Below, piece after piece: positions 35,259 to 45,574 of a DNA stretch of 64,000 nucleotides (positions within the stretch are counted from its first letter, which is position 1; every line of letters starts with the position of its first letter). The notes beneath the pieces are model-generated. The model was given only the letters and a program-made list of their open reading frames with translations, ran no database searches and was not told where the DNA came from. The stretch spans positions 1 to 64,000 of the forward strand of contig JABDLS010000033.1 of assembly GCA_013002885.1 (NCBI GenBank), in the 5' to 3' direction. This DNA is from Gemmatimonadota bacterium. Its GTDB lineage: Bacteria; Gemmatimonadota; Gemmatimonadetes; Longimicrobiales; Gaopeijiaceae. Position numbers and translations under genes: made by a program.

Positions 35259-35630
35259 ATGGCGCGGTCCGTGAACAAGGTCACACTCATCGGTAACGTC
35301 GGGCGTGATCCGGACATTCAAACCACCAAGAGCGGCACGAAGGTCGCCCACTTCTCACTGGCGACGAACCGGCGGGCTCCGGCCGCATCGGACGAGGACG
35401 AGCGGACCGACTGGCATCGCCTGACCCTCTGGAACCGGCAGGCCCAGTTCGCCGAGGACTACATCCGCACCGGTGACCGGATCTACGTCGAGGGGCGCAT
35501 CGAGTACGACTCGTACGAGCGCGACGGCGTCGTCATTCCGACCGCCGAAGTCCACGTTCGCGAGGTCGTGCGCTTGAACTCCACAGGCCTGAACGCCGAC
35601 GGTGCGGAGGAGTTGGACGAGGCGGCCTGA
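35259..35630 (+). CDS. ssb: Single-stranded DNA-binding protein
   Basis: A 123-residue OB-fold protein, start fixed by GGGAGGA six bases before ATG 35259. It has the usual SSB blocks VNKVTLIGNVGRDPDI, GTKVAHFSLATNR, DWHRLTLWNRQAQFAEDYIRTGDRIYVEGRIEYDSYERDG and AEVHVREVVRL. It is short: it ends GAEELDEAA, with no Pro/Gly-rich linker and no terminal DDDIPF-type tip that recruits repair and replication partners in typical SSB. It could be a second, specialised SSB beside a full-length one elsewhere. It lies 106 bp after polA. Confidence 0.92.
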   Translation: MARSVNKVTLIGNVGRDPDIQTTKSGTKVAHFSLATNRRAPAASDEDERTDWHRLTLWNRQAQFAEDYIRTGDRIYVEGRIEYDSYERDGVVIPTAEVHVREVVRLNSTGLNADGAEELDEAA

Positions 35631-35796
35631 CCGCTGCGCCTGGCGTCGTGGCAGGTTTGGCTGGACCGGCGTCGATTGCCCGAGCCGATGCGATACCGTG
35701 GGACCATACGGGCCCGGGCTACGACGCCTGGGCCCGGATCGTCCACGTGGACGCGCAGAGGCGGTGGGCGGAGAGAAGGTTGGGGGCTGCAGCCTC

Positions 35797-38034
35797 CTAT
35801 AACCAACTCCTGAACTGGGGCGAGACGGAGAACACCGCTTCCCAGCCGCTACCCCAGAGCGCCCGCCCGACGTCCACCCTCATGGAGTCGTAGCCGAATG
35901 ACAGCCCGAGGCCTGCCGACCCGCGGAGATCCGATGAACCCGTGACGGCCCAGTCGGCAGGAAGTACTACGCCGTCGAGGTAGGTAGCGCCGAGAGCGGC
36001 GAAGGCGCGGACTCCCAGGTAGGGCCGCCAGACCGGCACGGTCGTCTCCATCCGGGCGAGCCAGTAGGCGTTGCCTCCGAAGGCCCTGTAGTCGTGGCCG
36101 GGCAGCGTGTGCCTGCCCCCGATGAGGTGGAAGGTCTGAGGTGGTGCGCCAGACTCGGTGAAGGCGCCGGAAATAGACACCCGCCCGGACCACCTCTCGT
36201 CACGGTCCTCGAAGTCCCACCAGCTCTCCAGCGACGTGGAGCCGAACGCCCGATCGTTCATGAATCCACCGGCGATCGTCAGCGCGGCGCGCCCACCCGC
36301 CGGGAGCCCCGATCGGAAGGTCGCGGCAAGGGTGGCGATGGTGCCTTCCTCGATGGATCGCACCGGACGGAACTCGCTGTCGGGGCCGGAGACCACATCC
36401 CGGGCACCGACGTGGTCCTCTACGGCAACGCGGACAGAGAGCCTCCGGGCTGGCCGACCTTCGAGTGTGAGTGTCGCTCCCCGCCGAAAGAAGGGGTCCA
36501 GGTAGTCTTTGTCCCCGGACGCCGAGGAGATGGTGTTCTCGAGGGGCGTCGCGCCGGGATGCCCACCGATGTCTCCTGTGGCATCCCAGTAGACATCGAG
36601 GGTCGGCACGAATCCGCTTCCCTCACGGCTGAGGCTCAGGGCCCCGGACGCCCCTCTTCGGCCGAAGGCGTAGCCGCCGGTGGTGCGAAGCTGGAGATCG
36701 GCATGGGGCCGAAGTGTGACACCTGCACCAGCGAAGACCCCCTCGGCGCGATTGTACCGCGCGAAGTCGGACAGCCGCGCGGCGTGGAGGCGGAAGCCGG
36801 AGAGCCCACTCAGGACCTCGTCTTCCACCACCTCCCGCACCTGGGTTCGGACTTCCTCCATCGTGGGGGACGGCCCGATGCCCCCGGCCTCCTCCAGCTC
36901 GGCGAAGATCTCCCTCTCGAACTGGAAGGCCTGCTGCTGATTGGGTGAGACCGCCCGGACACCGCGCCCCCGCATCCGGTCGTCGGGGATGTCGACGTTG
37001 AAGTCGTAGTCCCCTATGTCGAAGGTCGTTCGGATGGTACTTCCGGCCATGAAGTCCAGGTAGGGGATTTCCCGCCGGATCTCCACTTCCTGTCTGTAGG
37101 GGAGCCAGTGGCTGGCCATCCAGAGGGCGTTGTCCAGCGATATCCGGATGTAGTCGAGGTGCCCATCGACGTACGAGGCGGGAGTGAAGGAGAAGTTCAT
37201 CCTGACGACCGCGGCGCGATCCCGATCCACGAAGATCGTGCCGACATAGCCGGGGGCGTCGAGATCCTTGGGCCGCACCGAGATCTCGTAAACGCGGACG
37301 ACTTCCTGTCCGCCGGCGTAACTCAGGCGTAGGGAGTCGGTGAGGGCATAGTCGTAGATCGTCTCGGCGTCCGGCGCGAGAGGGTGCGCGACGGCCTCGA
37401 CTTCGTCGCCATCGCCCAGGCGAATGAAGTCGCCGAAGTCGTCCTGAACGACGGTCAGGTGATCGAGGTGGTAGCGGATGCTGGTGGGGAGTACCCGCTC
37501 GTCCCGGCGGCCGACGATCCACTGTTGCGTCTCGTTGGGGGCCCGCCAATAGAGGTCGAGCGCGACCTGATCGCCTTTCACAAGCACGTGCTGGATCGAG
37601 TCCGCACGGTCGACGAAGAAGTAGACGTTGCCGAGTGCGCGGGCCTGATAGGATGTCATTGCCGAGTCGACAGCGACGGACTGCCGTTGCTCTCTCGCCC
37701 GCTCTACGAGGCGGAGCACCACCGCGTCGTTCCAGTCCGGGTCAGCCGCACCAGCGGCGGGGGCAGGCGTTCCGGCGGAGGGAGGTTCCTGGGCTACGAG
37801 GTCGATGGGCGTGGCTCCTGCGACGACCGACGGGCAAGCCATGAGCGCCAGGCCGCTCAGAATTGTCAGGCCGTTCGGAACCGCCCGACCCGTCAGGCCG
37901 TTGAAGCCCGCCGAGCCCCTCAGACCTCTGCGACGTGCGAGAGTGCTCATCGGTGTCTGGTACGTGGCTTTGGGAAGGGCGGTTCCCTCGACGACGGGGC
38001 GCCACGGATGTGATCGCCTCGCAAACTCGCGCAT
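35797..38034 (-). CDS. Outer-membrane beta-barrel protein, Omp85/surface-antigen-like C-terminus
   Basis: A 745-residue exported protein. A signal sequence ends near VVAGA (hydrophobic NGLTILSGLALMA), so ATG 37950 is an alternative, shorter start. Residues about 120-420 are a beta-rich periplasmic part (TSYQARALGNVYFFVDRADS, YLDFMAGSTIRTTFDIGDYDFNVDIP). Residues about 450-745 are barrel strands ending in VFSVSPQFRSWL; the block FHLIGGRHTLPGHDYRAFGG resembles the GG...RGY loop of Omp85 barrels. It may move a protein or lipid through the outer membrane; substrate unknown. It is downstream of a sigma factor but cut off from it by a terminator. Confidence 0.7.
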   Translation of the reverse strand: MREFARRSHPWRPVVEGTALPKATYQTPMSTLARRRGLRGSAGFNGLTGRAVPNGLTILSGLALMACPSVVAGATPIDLVAQEPPSAGTPAPAAGAADPDWNDAVVLRLVERAREQRQSVAVDSAMTSYQARALGNVYFFVDRADSIQHVLVKGDQVALDLYWRAPNETQQWIVGRRDERVLPTSIRYHLDHLTVVQDDFGDFIRLGDGDEVEAVAHPLAPDAETIYDYALTDSLRLSYAGGQEVVRVYEISVRPKDLDAPGYVGTIFVDRDRAAVVRMNFSFTPASYVDGHLDYIRISLDNALWMASHWLPYRQEVEIRREIPYLDFMAGSTIRTTFDIGDYDFNVDIPDDRMRGRGVRAVSPNQQQAFQFEREIFAELEEAGGIGPSPTMEEVRTQVREVVEDEVLSGLSGFRLHAARLSDFARYNRAEGVFAGAGVTLRPHADLQLRTTGGYAFGRRGASGALSLSREGSGFVPTLDVYWDATGDIGGHPGATPLENTISSASGDKDYLDPFFRRGATLTLEGRPARRLSVRVAVEDHVGARDVVSGPDSEFRPVRSIEEGTIATLAATFRSGLPAGGRAALTIAGGFMNDRAFGSTSLESWWDFEDRDERWSGRVSISGAFTESGAPPQTFHLIGGRHTLPGHDYRAFGGNAYWLARMETTVPVWRPYLGVRAFAALGATYLDGVVLPADWAVTGSSDLRGSAGLGLSFGYDSMRVDVGRALWGSGWEAVFSVSPQFRSWL

Positions 38035-38056
38035 GTCCCCGGTTTCCGCGGAAACT

Positions 38057-38091
38057 GAAAGAGGCCCCGCCGTCGCGGCGAGGCCTCTTTC
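38057..38091 (-). terminator. Terminator of the sigma factor gene, symmetric
   Basis: A 16-position stem with one mismatch: GAAAGAGGCC (38057-38066) pairs with GGCCTCTTTC (38082-38091), and the inner bases extend it to a three-base loop. On the minus strand it follows the sigma stop by about 23 bp and ends in CTCTTTC. The symmetry could let it act in both directions. Confidence 0.8.
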
Positions 38092-38114
38092 ATCGAGCTA
38101 CCGGGGCTTCTCGG

Positions 38115-38975
38115 TCAGTGCGCGGTCCAGAAGCCCGAGAGGGACTCACCGTGCGGGCTTTCTCTGAGCTTTTCGAAGGCCCGGTTCCGGATCTGCCGGA
38201 TCCGCTCGCGCGTCACTCCCAGAAGCGATCCGATCTCTTCGAGAGTGCGCTCCTCGCCATCATCGAGTCCGTAGTACAGATACAGGATCTTCCGCTCGCG
38301 CTCGGTGAGGTAGCTCTCGAACATGGACTCGAGGAACTCGCGCCTGGCGATGGCCTCCACGTCCTGCTCGATGTCTGCGGCGGCGGCGCCCGCGAAACGC
38401 TCCCCGAAGCTGGCGCTGTCCCGATCGCCCCGGTCGATGGGTGCGTCGAGGCTCAACTCCGAGGCTGCGACGCGGCGAAGCGCCCGGATGGTGTCGACGG
38501 GCTCGTCCATTTCATCGGCGATCTCCTGGTCGGTGGGTGTCCGACCCAACGACTGGGTGAGCGCCGTGTTCGTCCGGGCCAGCTTGGCCAGGTTCGAATT
38601 CTGGTTGAGCGGAATGCGAACTGAGCGTGTCTGTTCGGCGAGGGCTTGCAGGACGGTCTGTCGAATCCACCACACGGCGTAGCTGATGAACTTCACGCCC
38701 TTGTCGGGATCGAACTTCTTGACGGCCTTGAGAAGTCCCTCGTTGCCGATGCACACGAGCTCGGCGAGTCCAAGTCCCCGTCCCTGGTACTTCTTCACAT
38801 AGGAGATGACGAAGCGGAGGTTCGCTGTAACGAGGCGCTCGGCGGCTTCTTTGTCGCCGACACGCGCCCGTCGAGCCAGCTCGCGCTCTTCGCGGGGGTC
38901 CTGAATGAGGGGGTACTTCTCAACGTCCTGCAGGTACTGGTCGAACGAGTCGAGGCCACGAGAGGAAGAAAACAT
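38115..38975 (-). CDS. RNA polymerase sigma factor, RpoD-like (short, group 2 type)
   Basis: A 286-residue sigma-70 without region 1.1. Region 1.2 is LDSFDQYLQDVEKYPLIQDPREERELARRAR; region 2 contains LRFVISYVKKYQGRGLGLAELVCIGNEGLLKAVKKFDPDKGVKFISYAVWWIRQTV (core binding, -10 recognition); region 3 is RIPLNQNSNLAKLARTNTALTQSLGRTPTDQEIADEM; region 4 is LTERERKILYLYYGLDDGEERTLEEIGSLLGVTRERIRQIRNRAFEKLR (-35 binding). In some phyla this short form is the primary sigma, in others a starvation or stationary-phase one; I cannot decide. It has its own candidate promoter and terminator. Confidence 0.93.
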   Translation of the reverse strand: MFSSSRGLDSFDQYLQDVEKYPLIQDPREERELARRARVGDKEAAERLVTANLRFVISYVKKYQGRGLGLAELVCIGNEGLLKAVKKFDPDKGVKFISYAVWWIRQTVLQALAEQTRSVRIPLNQNSNLAKLARTNTALTQSLGRTPTDQEIADEMDEPVDTIRALRRVAASELSLDAPIDRGDRDSASFGERFAGAAAADIEQDVEAIARREFLESMFESYLTERERKILYLYYGLDDGEERTLEEIGSLLGVTRERIRQIRNRAFEKLRESPHGESLSGFWTAH

Positions 38976-39171
38976 TCGTTTTTTCCGATCCTCGGTCTGC
39001 GGGTCGATGAGGGACTGATCCGGAAGACGCTCACCCCTACCGTCCGCTTGAGGACTGGCTATTCAGGGCCGTGGGGGGACCAGTGCAAAATACTTCAGGG
39101 TGAAAATGAAGGTATAAATGCGTGTTTCCGGGGTCAAAGGTTTTTTTTCCGGGGGTCATCGACCCCTGGAA
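38976..39171 (-). promoter_or_regulatory. Upstream region of the sigma gene: candidate promoter with A-tract, plus a hairpin
   Basis: On the minus strand, TTGACC (39137-39132) and TATACC (39116-39111) stand 15 bp apart, and a run of eight A (39148-39141) lies just upstream of the -35, where an UP element would sit. The transcript would carry a leader of about 130 nt. A small hairpin, GGGGTC/GACCCC (39152-39166), lies between this promoter and the end of the DUF4126 gene; it has no T-run on either strand. The rest of the gap shows nothing else. Confidence 0.4.
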
Positions 39172-40170
39172 CTATCGGTCGGGGTCACCTGATTCTGAAG
39201 CGGTCGCCTCAGGCATGAACTCCGCCTCGAGACTCTCGGTGCTCGGCCCGGCCCAGCCTACCACGAGAATACCCGACCCTTCCTTGCCCCCCAGGTCGAT
39301 CCTGCGGTAGAGGTCACGATCCCGCACCGAAGCCGCGGCCTGGTCCCCAAGATCGACTCGGCGTGGGCCTTTCCTGCTTCGGAAGAGGAAGAGTGGTCGG
39401 CCCCCTCGGACCATGATCCAACCGTTTACGAATCGGGGGGCACCGGGTAGTCGCCAGGCTCCAGCAGAGCATCCGCGCAGTGCGTCACCGTCGCGGAACG
39501 AGCTGGCCACCCAGTCGGGCAACTCGTCGCTGCGCCTCCACCGCCGGATCCCCAGCGTGCGAAAGATGCGACTGAAGCCGAGGCGGATGGCGTGGGCAAA
39601 GGCTCGACCGTGCGATCGGGCGATGGGCGCGGTGACGAGGAGGAGCAGGGCGGCGAGCACCGTGGACCATCTGGGTAGGTCCAGCGCGAGAGACACGGTC
39701 CCCAGCACCACTACGTCCTCGGCGACGGATACGAGCAGCGGCGACGGGGCGGTGGACGTTCTCGTGTCACGGAAGTCACGAAGGACCCAGGCGCCGGTCC
39801 GGACCGAGTGAGCCCACGAGGCGAGGATTCCCCCCAGCGCGGCGCCGAGGGTGACCACGGCCAGCCCTTGACCGTCGAGAAGCAGGAGAGCGACGAGAGC
39901 ACCCGACACAGGTCGGATCACCGCGTGGAGGGCGTTCCAGATCAGCGCGGCGAGAGGATGACGTTCGGCGGTGAACTCAGCGATGTAGAAAGCACCTACC
40001 GTGATGAGCACGAAGGGCGAGTCCAGATCGCCCAGCGCCCCGGGCAGGGGCGATTCCCACAGCCCGGTGGTGGGGGCGGCTCCGAGAAAGAGGAGTGTCA
40101 GGTAGAGGTCGATACCGGAGGCCAGCGCCAGCGCCGGCAGCGCCAGAAGCTCGATGGGGAACTCGGTCAC
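39172..40170 (-). CDS. DUF4126-family membrane protein
   Basis: A 332-residue membrane protein starting at GTG 40170 in a GTGA overlap with the FabF-like gene. It opens FPIELLALPALALASGIDLYLTLLFLG and has the DUF4126 pattern SPFVLITVGAFYIAEFTAERHPLAALIWNALHAVIRPVSGALVALLLL, with an unusual number of small residues and about five helices to residue 210. The C-terminal 120 residues are soluble and basic and contain GGRPLFLFRSRKGPRRVDLG, perhaps a small beta domain. Function of the family is unknown. Tight coupling suggests a link with the lipid-type synthase upstream. Confidence 0.75.
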   Translation of the reverse strand: MTEFPIELLALPALALASGIDLYLTLLFLGAAPTTGLWESPLPGALGDLDSPFVLITVGAFYIAEFTAERHPLAALIWNALHAVIRPVSGALVALLLLDGQGLAVVTLGAALGGILASWAHSVRTGAWVLRDFRDTRTSTAPSPLLVSVAEDVVVLGTVSLALDLPRWSTVLAALLLLVTAPIARSHGRAFAHAIRLGFSRIFRTLGIRRWRRSDELPDWVASSFRDGDALRGCSAGAWRLPGAPRFVNGWIMVRGGRPLFLFRSRKGPRRVDLGDQAAASVRDRDLYRRIDLGGKEGSGILVVGWAGPSTESLEAEFMPEATASESGDPDR

Positions 40171-41540
40171 CCACTCACCCCCGAGCTGGCGAGGCAGAGG
40201 ACGGCGTTGATCCCACCGAAGCCGAAGGAGTTTGTGAGGGCGACGTTCACGACCGCGCTCCGACCGACCACCTTGCCAACCGGGGCCTCCGTGACATAGT
40301 CCAGGTCGCAGCCTTCCCCTGGTTCCTCGAAGTTCAGTGTCGGTGGGACCCACCCTTCCGCCACCGCCAGGCACACGATCGCCGCCTCGATGGCGCCGGA
40401 CGCTCCCAGAGCGTGGCCGTGGAAGGGCTTCGTCGCCGAGACCGATACGTTGTCCGCACGACCACCGAGGGCTCCACGGATGACGAACGACTCCGTCCGG
40501 TCGTTGAGCACGGTGGACGACCCGTGTGCGTTGACGTGGTCGACGGCTGTGGCCGGTAGCCCCGCTTGAGTCAAGGCGGCTTCGATGGCGGCCACGGCCA
40601 TTGCACCGTCTGGCCTTGGCGCGGCCATGTGGTGGGCGTCGTTGTTGGTTCCGTAGCCCGAGATCTCGGCGTAGATGCGAGCGCCGCGGGCTTCGGCCCG
40701 GCTACGCTCCTCGAGGATGAGGATGCACGCGCCTTCTCCCATGACGAAGCCGTCACGCTCATTGTCGAAGGGTCGACACGCTGCGGCCGGGTCGTCGTTT
40801 CGTTTGCTCATGGCCCGGAGGGCGGCAAACGCGCCGTAACACACCGGCGCGAGGGGAGCATCGGCGCCCCCGGCGAGGGCCACGTCGACGACACCCTCGC
40901 GGATGAGTCTCGCCGCTTCCCCGATGGCCATCGTGCCGGCGGCGCAGCTCATGGCGTTGGTGGAGTTCGGCCCGGAGATACCCAGGCGGACGGCAATCTG
41001 GCAACTGGCCGCGCCGGCGAAGGTCGTGGTGGCCAGTCGAGGGTCGAGGGCGCGGGCGCCGCTCTCCAGGAAGCGACGCAGCTGGTTCTCCGCGTGGGCG
41101 ATACCACCCATGGCGGATCCGAGCTGTACCGCGGTGCGTTTCGGGTCCAGGTCGAGTTCGGCCGCCCACGAGGCTCGCGTTGAGACCGAACTGGCCCCTG
41201 AGCGAATAACATCGGCCACGCCCACAGTCGCTTCGGTGGCGTCGACCGATGCTTCGCGGTCCAGCATCCCGGCATCCTCGAGGGCGAGCCTGGCGGCGGC
41301 CATGGCGAACTGGACGAATCGGTCGGTGCGCTTGACCGTAGCCGAATCCATGAAGTCGGCGGGGTCGAAGTCGACGATCTCGGCGGCCATCCGACTCCGG
41401 AAGGGAGAGGCATCGAATTGCGTCACCGTACGGACGGGCGACCGGCCGGAGGCTAGTCCCGCTCGCAGCCCGGTTACCCCCACGCCTGCAGCGGTAACGG
41501 GACCCAGCCCGGTGACGACCACGCTTCGTTTCATGACCAT
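40167..41540 (-). CDS. Beta-ketoacyl-ACP synthase II-like (FabF family)
   Basis: A 457-residue condensing enzyme. From ATG 41540 the Cys-His-His triad is Cys199 in NAMSCAAGTM, His in HVNAHGSSTVLND, and His in KPFHGHALGASGAIEA; the C-terminal NSFGFGGINAVL is the family end. It adds a malonyl-ACP two-carbon unit to a growing acyl chain. AGGAG lies 4 nt before ATG 41540 and 10 nt before ATG 41534, so either may start. The spelling deviates somewhat from housekeeping FabF (SCAAG instead of ACTSG), so a specialised lipid or polyketide role is possible. A DUF4126 gene follows in overlap. Confidence 0.88.
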   Translation of the reverse strand: MVMKRSVVVTGLGPVTAAGVGVTGLRAGLASGRSPVRTVTQFDASPFRSRMAAEIVDFDPADFMDSATVKRTDRFVQFAMAAARLALEDAGMLDREASVDATEATVGVADVIRSGASSVSTRASWAAELDLDPKRTAVQLGSAMGGIAHAENQLRRFLESGARALDPRLATTTFAGAASCQIAVRLGISGPNSTNAMSCAAGTMAIGEAARLIREGVVDVALAGGADAPLAPVCYGAFAALRAMSKRNDDPAAACRPFDNERDGFVMGEGACILILEERSRAEARGARIYAEISGYGTNNDAHHMAAPRPDGAMAVAAIEAALTQAGLPATAVDHVNAHGSSTVLNDRTESFVIRGALGGRADNVSVSATKPFHGHALGASGAIEAAIVCLAVAEGWVPPTLNFEEPGEGCDLDYVTEAPVGKVVGRSAVVNVALTNSFGFGGINAVLCLASSGVSG

Positions 41541-41616
41541 GTCGCTCCTTTGACACCGGCTTTCGCCTTCGTCAGGATCAACGCCCTCATCTCTTCGAAC
41601 GGAGCGCCGCTTCAAT

Positions 41617-43887
41617 ATGGCCGACCGACGCCAGGAAGCTCTCGACTACCACTCCGAAGGCCGACCGGGCAAGATCGAGGTCGTCGCGACGAAGGCCGTG
41701 GCGACCGCTCGCGATCTCACCCTCGCCTACTCACCGGGCGTAGCCGAGCCTTGTCTCGCCATCCACGAGAACCCCCTGGATGTCTTCAAGTACACCGCTC
41801 GGGGCAATCTCGTCGCCGTCGTATCCAACGGTACCGCCGTTCTGGGTCTGGGCAACATCGGGCCCATGGCGTCCAAGCCGGTCATGGAGGGCAAGGGCGT
41901 TCTCTTCAAGCGCTTCGCCGGTATCGACGTCTTCGACCTCGAGGTCGCGTCGGAGGAGGCCGAGGATGTCATTCGGTTCTGCGAGCTTCTGGAGCCCACG
42001 GTTGGTGGCATCAACCTGGAGGACATCAGAGCGCCCGAGTGCTTCGTCATCGAACGCACGCTGAAGGAGCGCCTCGACATACCCGTCTTCCACGACGATC
42101 AGCACGGCACGGCCATCATCGCGGGCGCGGCCCTCATCAACGCCCTCGAGATCATCGACAAGAAGATCGAAGCAGTGCAGGTGGTGTTCAGCGGGGCCGG
42201 AGCCTCGGCCCTTTCTACCGCCGAGCACTTCCGGCGGCTGGGCGTGCCCGCCGACAACATCCTCATCTGCGACTCGAAGGGCGTCATCTACAAGGGGCGC
42301 GAGGAGGGGATGAACGAGTACAAGGAGCCCTTCGCGGTGAAAACCGAGAAGCGCACCCTGGCCGATGCCTTCCTGGGCGCCGACGTCTTCGTCGGGCTCT
42401 CCATCAAGGGTTTGGTGAACAAGGAGATGGTGGCGTCCATGAACGATGACCCCATCATCTTCGCGCTGGCCAACCCTGACCCGGAGATCCTCCCGGAAGA
42501 GGTGGAGGAGGTCCGCGACGATGCCATCATGGCCACCGGCCGGTCCGACTATCCGAACCAGGTGAACAACGTCTTGGGATTCCCCTTCATTTTTCGGGGC
42601 GCTCTGGATGTCCGCGCCAAGGGCATCAACGAAGAGATGATGTTGGCGGCGACCCATGCCCTGGCCGAGCTCGCCAGGGAGGAGGTGCCGGACACAGTGC
42701 GAGGGGCCTACGAGGGATCGGAGATCTTCTTCGGGAGGGACTACCTCATTCCCAAGCCCTTCGACCACAGAATTCTCTTCCACGTGTCGCCGGCCGTGGC
42801 CGAGGCGGCCATGAAGTCGGGGATGGCGCGCGAGGACATCGAACTCGACGAGTATCGCGACCGGCTACGCGCGAGCTTGGGCCCTGGTCGTGAGGTCATG
42901 CGGTGGATGACGACGAGGGCTCGTCGTCGCCGCGCGCGGGTCATTTTTCCGGAGGGACACAGTGACACCATCATCCGCGCCGCGTCCCAGATGGTGGAGG
43001 AGGGAGTCTGTCACCCGGTGCTCCTGGGGAGACCTCCCCGGATCGCGGAGAAGGCAGAGATGCTCGGCGTGGACCTCGACGGTGTCGAGATCATCTATGC
43101 CGCCGAACGCGAGGAGGAGCGGGAAGAGTACGCGCGGCGCCTGTTCAAGAAGCGCGGTCGGAAGGGCCTGACCTTTGCCGAAGCCGAGTGGAACCTGTAC
43201 AAGCCGATCTACTTCGCGGCCAGCCTTCTGGAGGACGGCGAAGTCGACGCACTCGTTGCGGGCGTCGAGGCGAACTACGGCGAAGCGCTCCGGCCCTGCC
43301 TCCAGGTCATTGGCCCCGTGAAAGGAGGTACCGATCGCGTGGCGGGCCTCTACATGCTCGCCTTCCCCAACAGGGAACTCCTCTTCTTTGCCGATACCAC
43401 CGTCAATATCGAGCCCGACGCGCGGGCGCTTGCCGACATCGCAGTCCAGAGCGCGCGGTTCGTGAGCGAGCTGGGGATCACCCCGCGCATCGCGATGGTG
43501 ACGTTCTCCAACTTCGGGTCGGTGCCCCACGATGAGGCGCGCCGTGCGGCGGCAGCGGTGGACATGGTCCGCCAGATTGATCCCGAGCTGGAGATCGATG
43601 GGGAGATGCAGGCCGACACCGCGGTCGACGCCTTGAAGCTCAAGAACATCTATCCGTTTTCGAACCTCACCGGTCCGGCCAACGTTCTGGTCTTCTCACG
43701 ACTGTCGGCGGCGAACACCTCGTACAAGCTCCTCGACAAGCTCGGTGGGGCCGACGTCATCGGACCCGTGCTTCTGGGCATGCAAAAGCCGGTGCATATC
43801 CTGCAGCGAGGGTCGTCCACCATGGACGTGCTGAACCTGGCGACAGTGGCTTCGGTGGACTGGCAGGCTCGAAGCGGCCAAGTTTAG
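41617..43887 (+). CDS. maeB: NADP-dependent malic enzyme with C-terminal phosphotransacetylase-like domain
   Basis: A 756-residue MaeB-type enzyme that decarboxylates malate to pyruvate with NADP. Residues about 15-430 are the malic enzyme: [18 protein letters not shown]-like [29 protein letters not shown] (metal site) and [17 protein letters not shown] (dinucleotide fold). Residues about 435-756 are a PTA-like domain ([53 protein letters not shown]), known in this class to sense acetyl-CoA rather than to catalyse. It stands 84 bp before PEP carboxykinase, so the two control the C4-C3 branch point. Confidence 0.95.
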   Translation: MADRRQEALDYHSEGRPGKIEVVATKAVATARDLTLAYSPGVAEPCLAIHENPLDVFKYTARGNLVAVVSNGTAVLGLGNIGPMASKPVMEGKGVLFKRFAGIDVFDLEVASEEAEDVIRFCELLEPTVGGINLEDIRAPECFVIERTLKERLDIPVFHDDQHGTAIIAGAALINALEIIDKKIEAVQVVFSGAGASALSTAEHFRRLGVPADNILICDSKGVIYKGREEGMNEYKEPFAVKTEKRTLADAFLGADVFVGLSIKGLVNKEMVASMNDDPIIFALANPDPEILPEEVEEVRDDAIMATGRSDYPNQVNNVLGFPFIFRGALDVRAKGINEEMMLAATHALAELAREEVPDTVRGAYEGSEIFFGRDYLIPKPFDHRILFHVSPAVAEAAMKSGMAREDIELDEYRDRLRASLGPGREVMRWMTTRARRRRARVIFPEGHSDTIIRAASQMVEEGVCHPVLLGRPPRIAEKAEMLGVDLDGVEIIYAAEREEEREEYARRLFKKRGRKGLTFAEAEWNLYKPIYFAASLLEDGEVDALVAGVEANYGEALRPCLQVIGPVKGGTDRVAGLYMLAFPNRELLFFADTTVNIEPDARALADIAVQSARFVSELGITPRIAMVTFSNFGSVPHDEARRAAAAVDMVRQIDPELEIDGEMQADTAVDALKLKNIYPFSNLTGPANVLVFSRLSAANTSYKLLDKLGGADVIGPVLLGMQKPVHILQRGSSTMDVLNLATVASVDWQARSGQV

Positions 43888-43971
43888 AGTCTGTCCCGCT
43901 CGCGACTAGCGGCGGGTCATTTCGTTCTTCGAGTCGCCGCATCCGATATCCCGTCAGCCGTTCAGATACCG

Positions 43972-45564
<1,593 letters not shown>

Positions 45565-45574
45565 CCACTAGCCG

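Noticed and set aside
35648-35893. Possible small plus-strand gene after ssb
   Set aside because: An 81-codon frame without family signs, overlapping the end of the outer-membrane protein gene. The 166-bp gap after ssb shows no convincing gene or terminator.
39141-39170. Hairpin plus T-run read as a rho-independent terminator
   Set aside because: The T-run precedes the stem on the plus strand and is an A-run on the minus strand, so the order is wrong for termination on either strand.
43888-43971. CCGCT/AGCGG stem between malic enzyme and pckA as a terminator
   Set aside because: Only five pairs and no T-run; the two genes are more likely co-transcribed.
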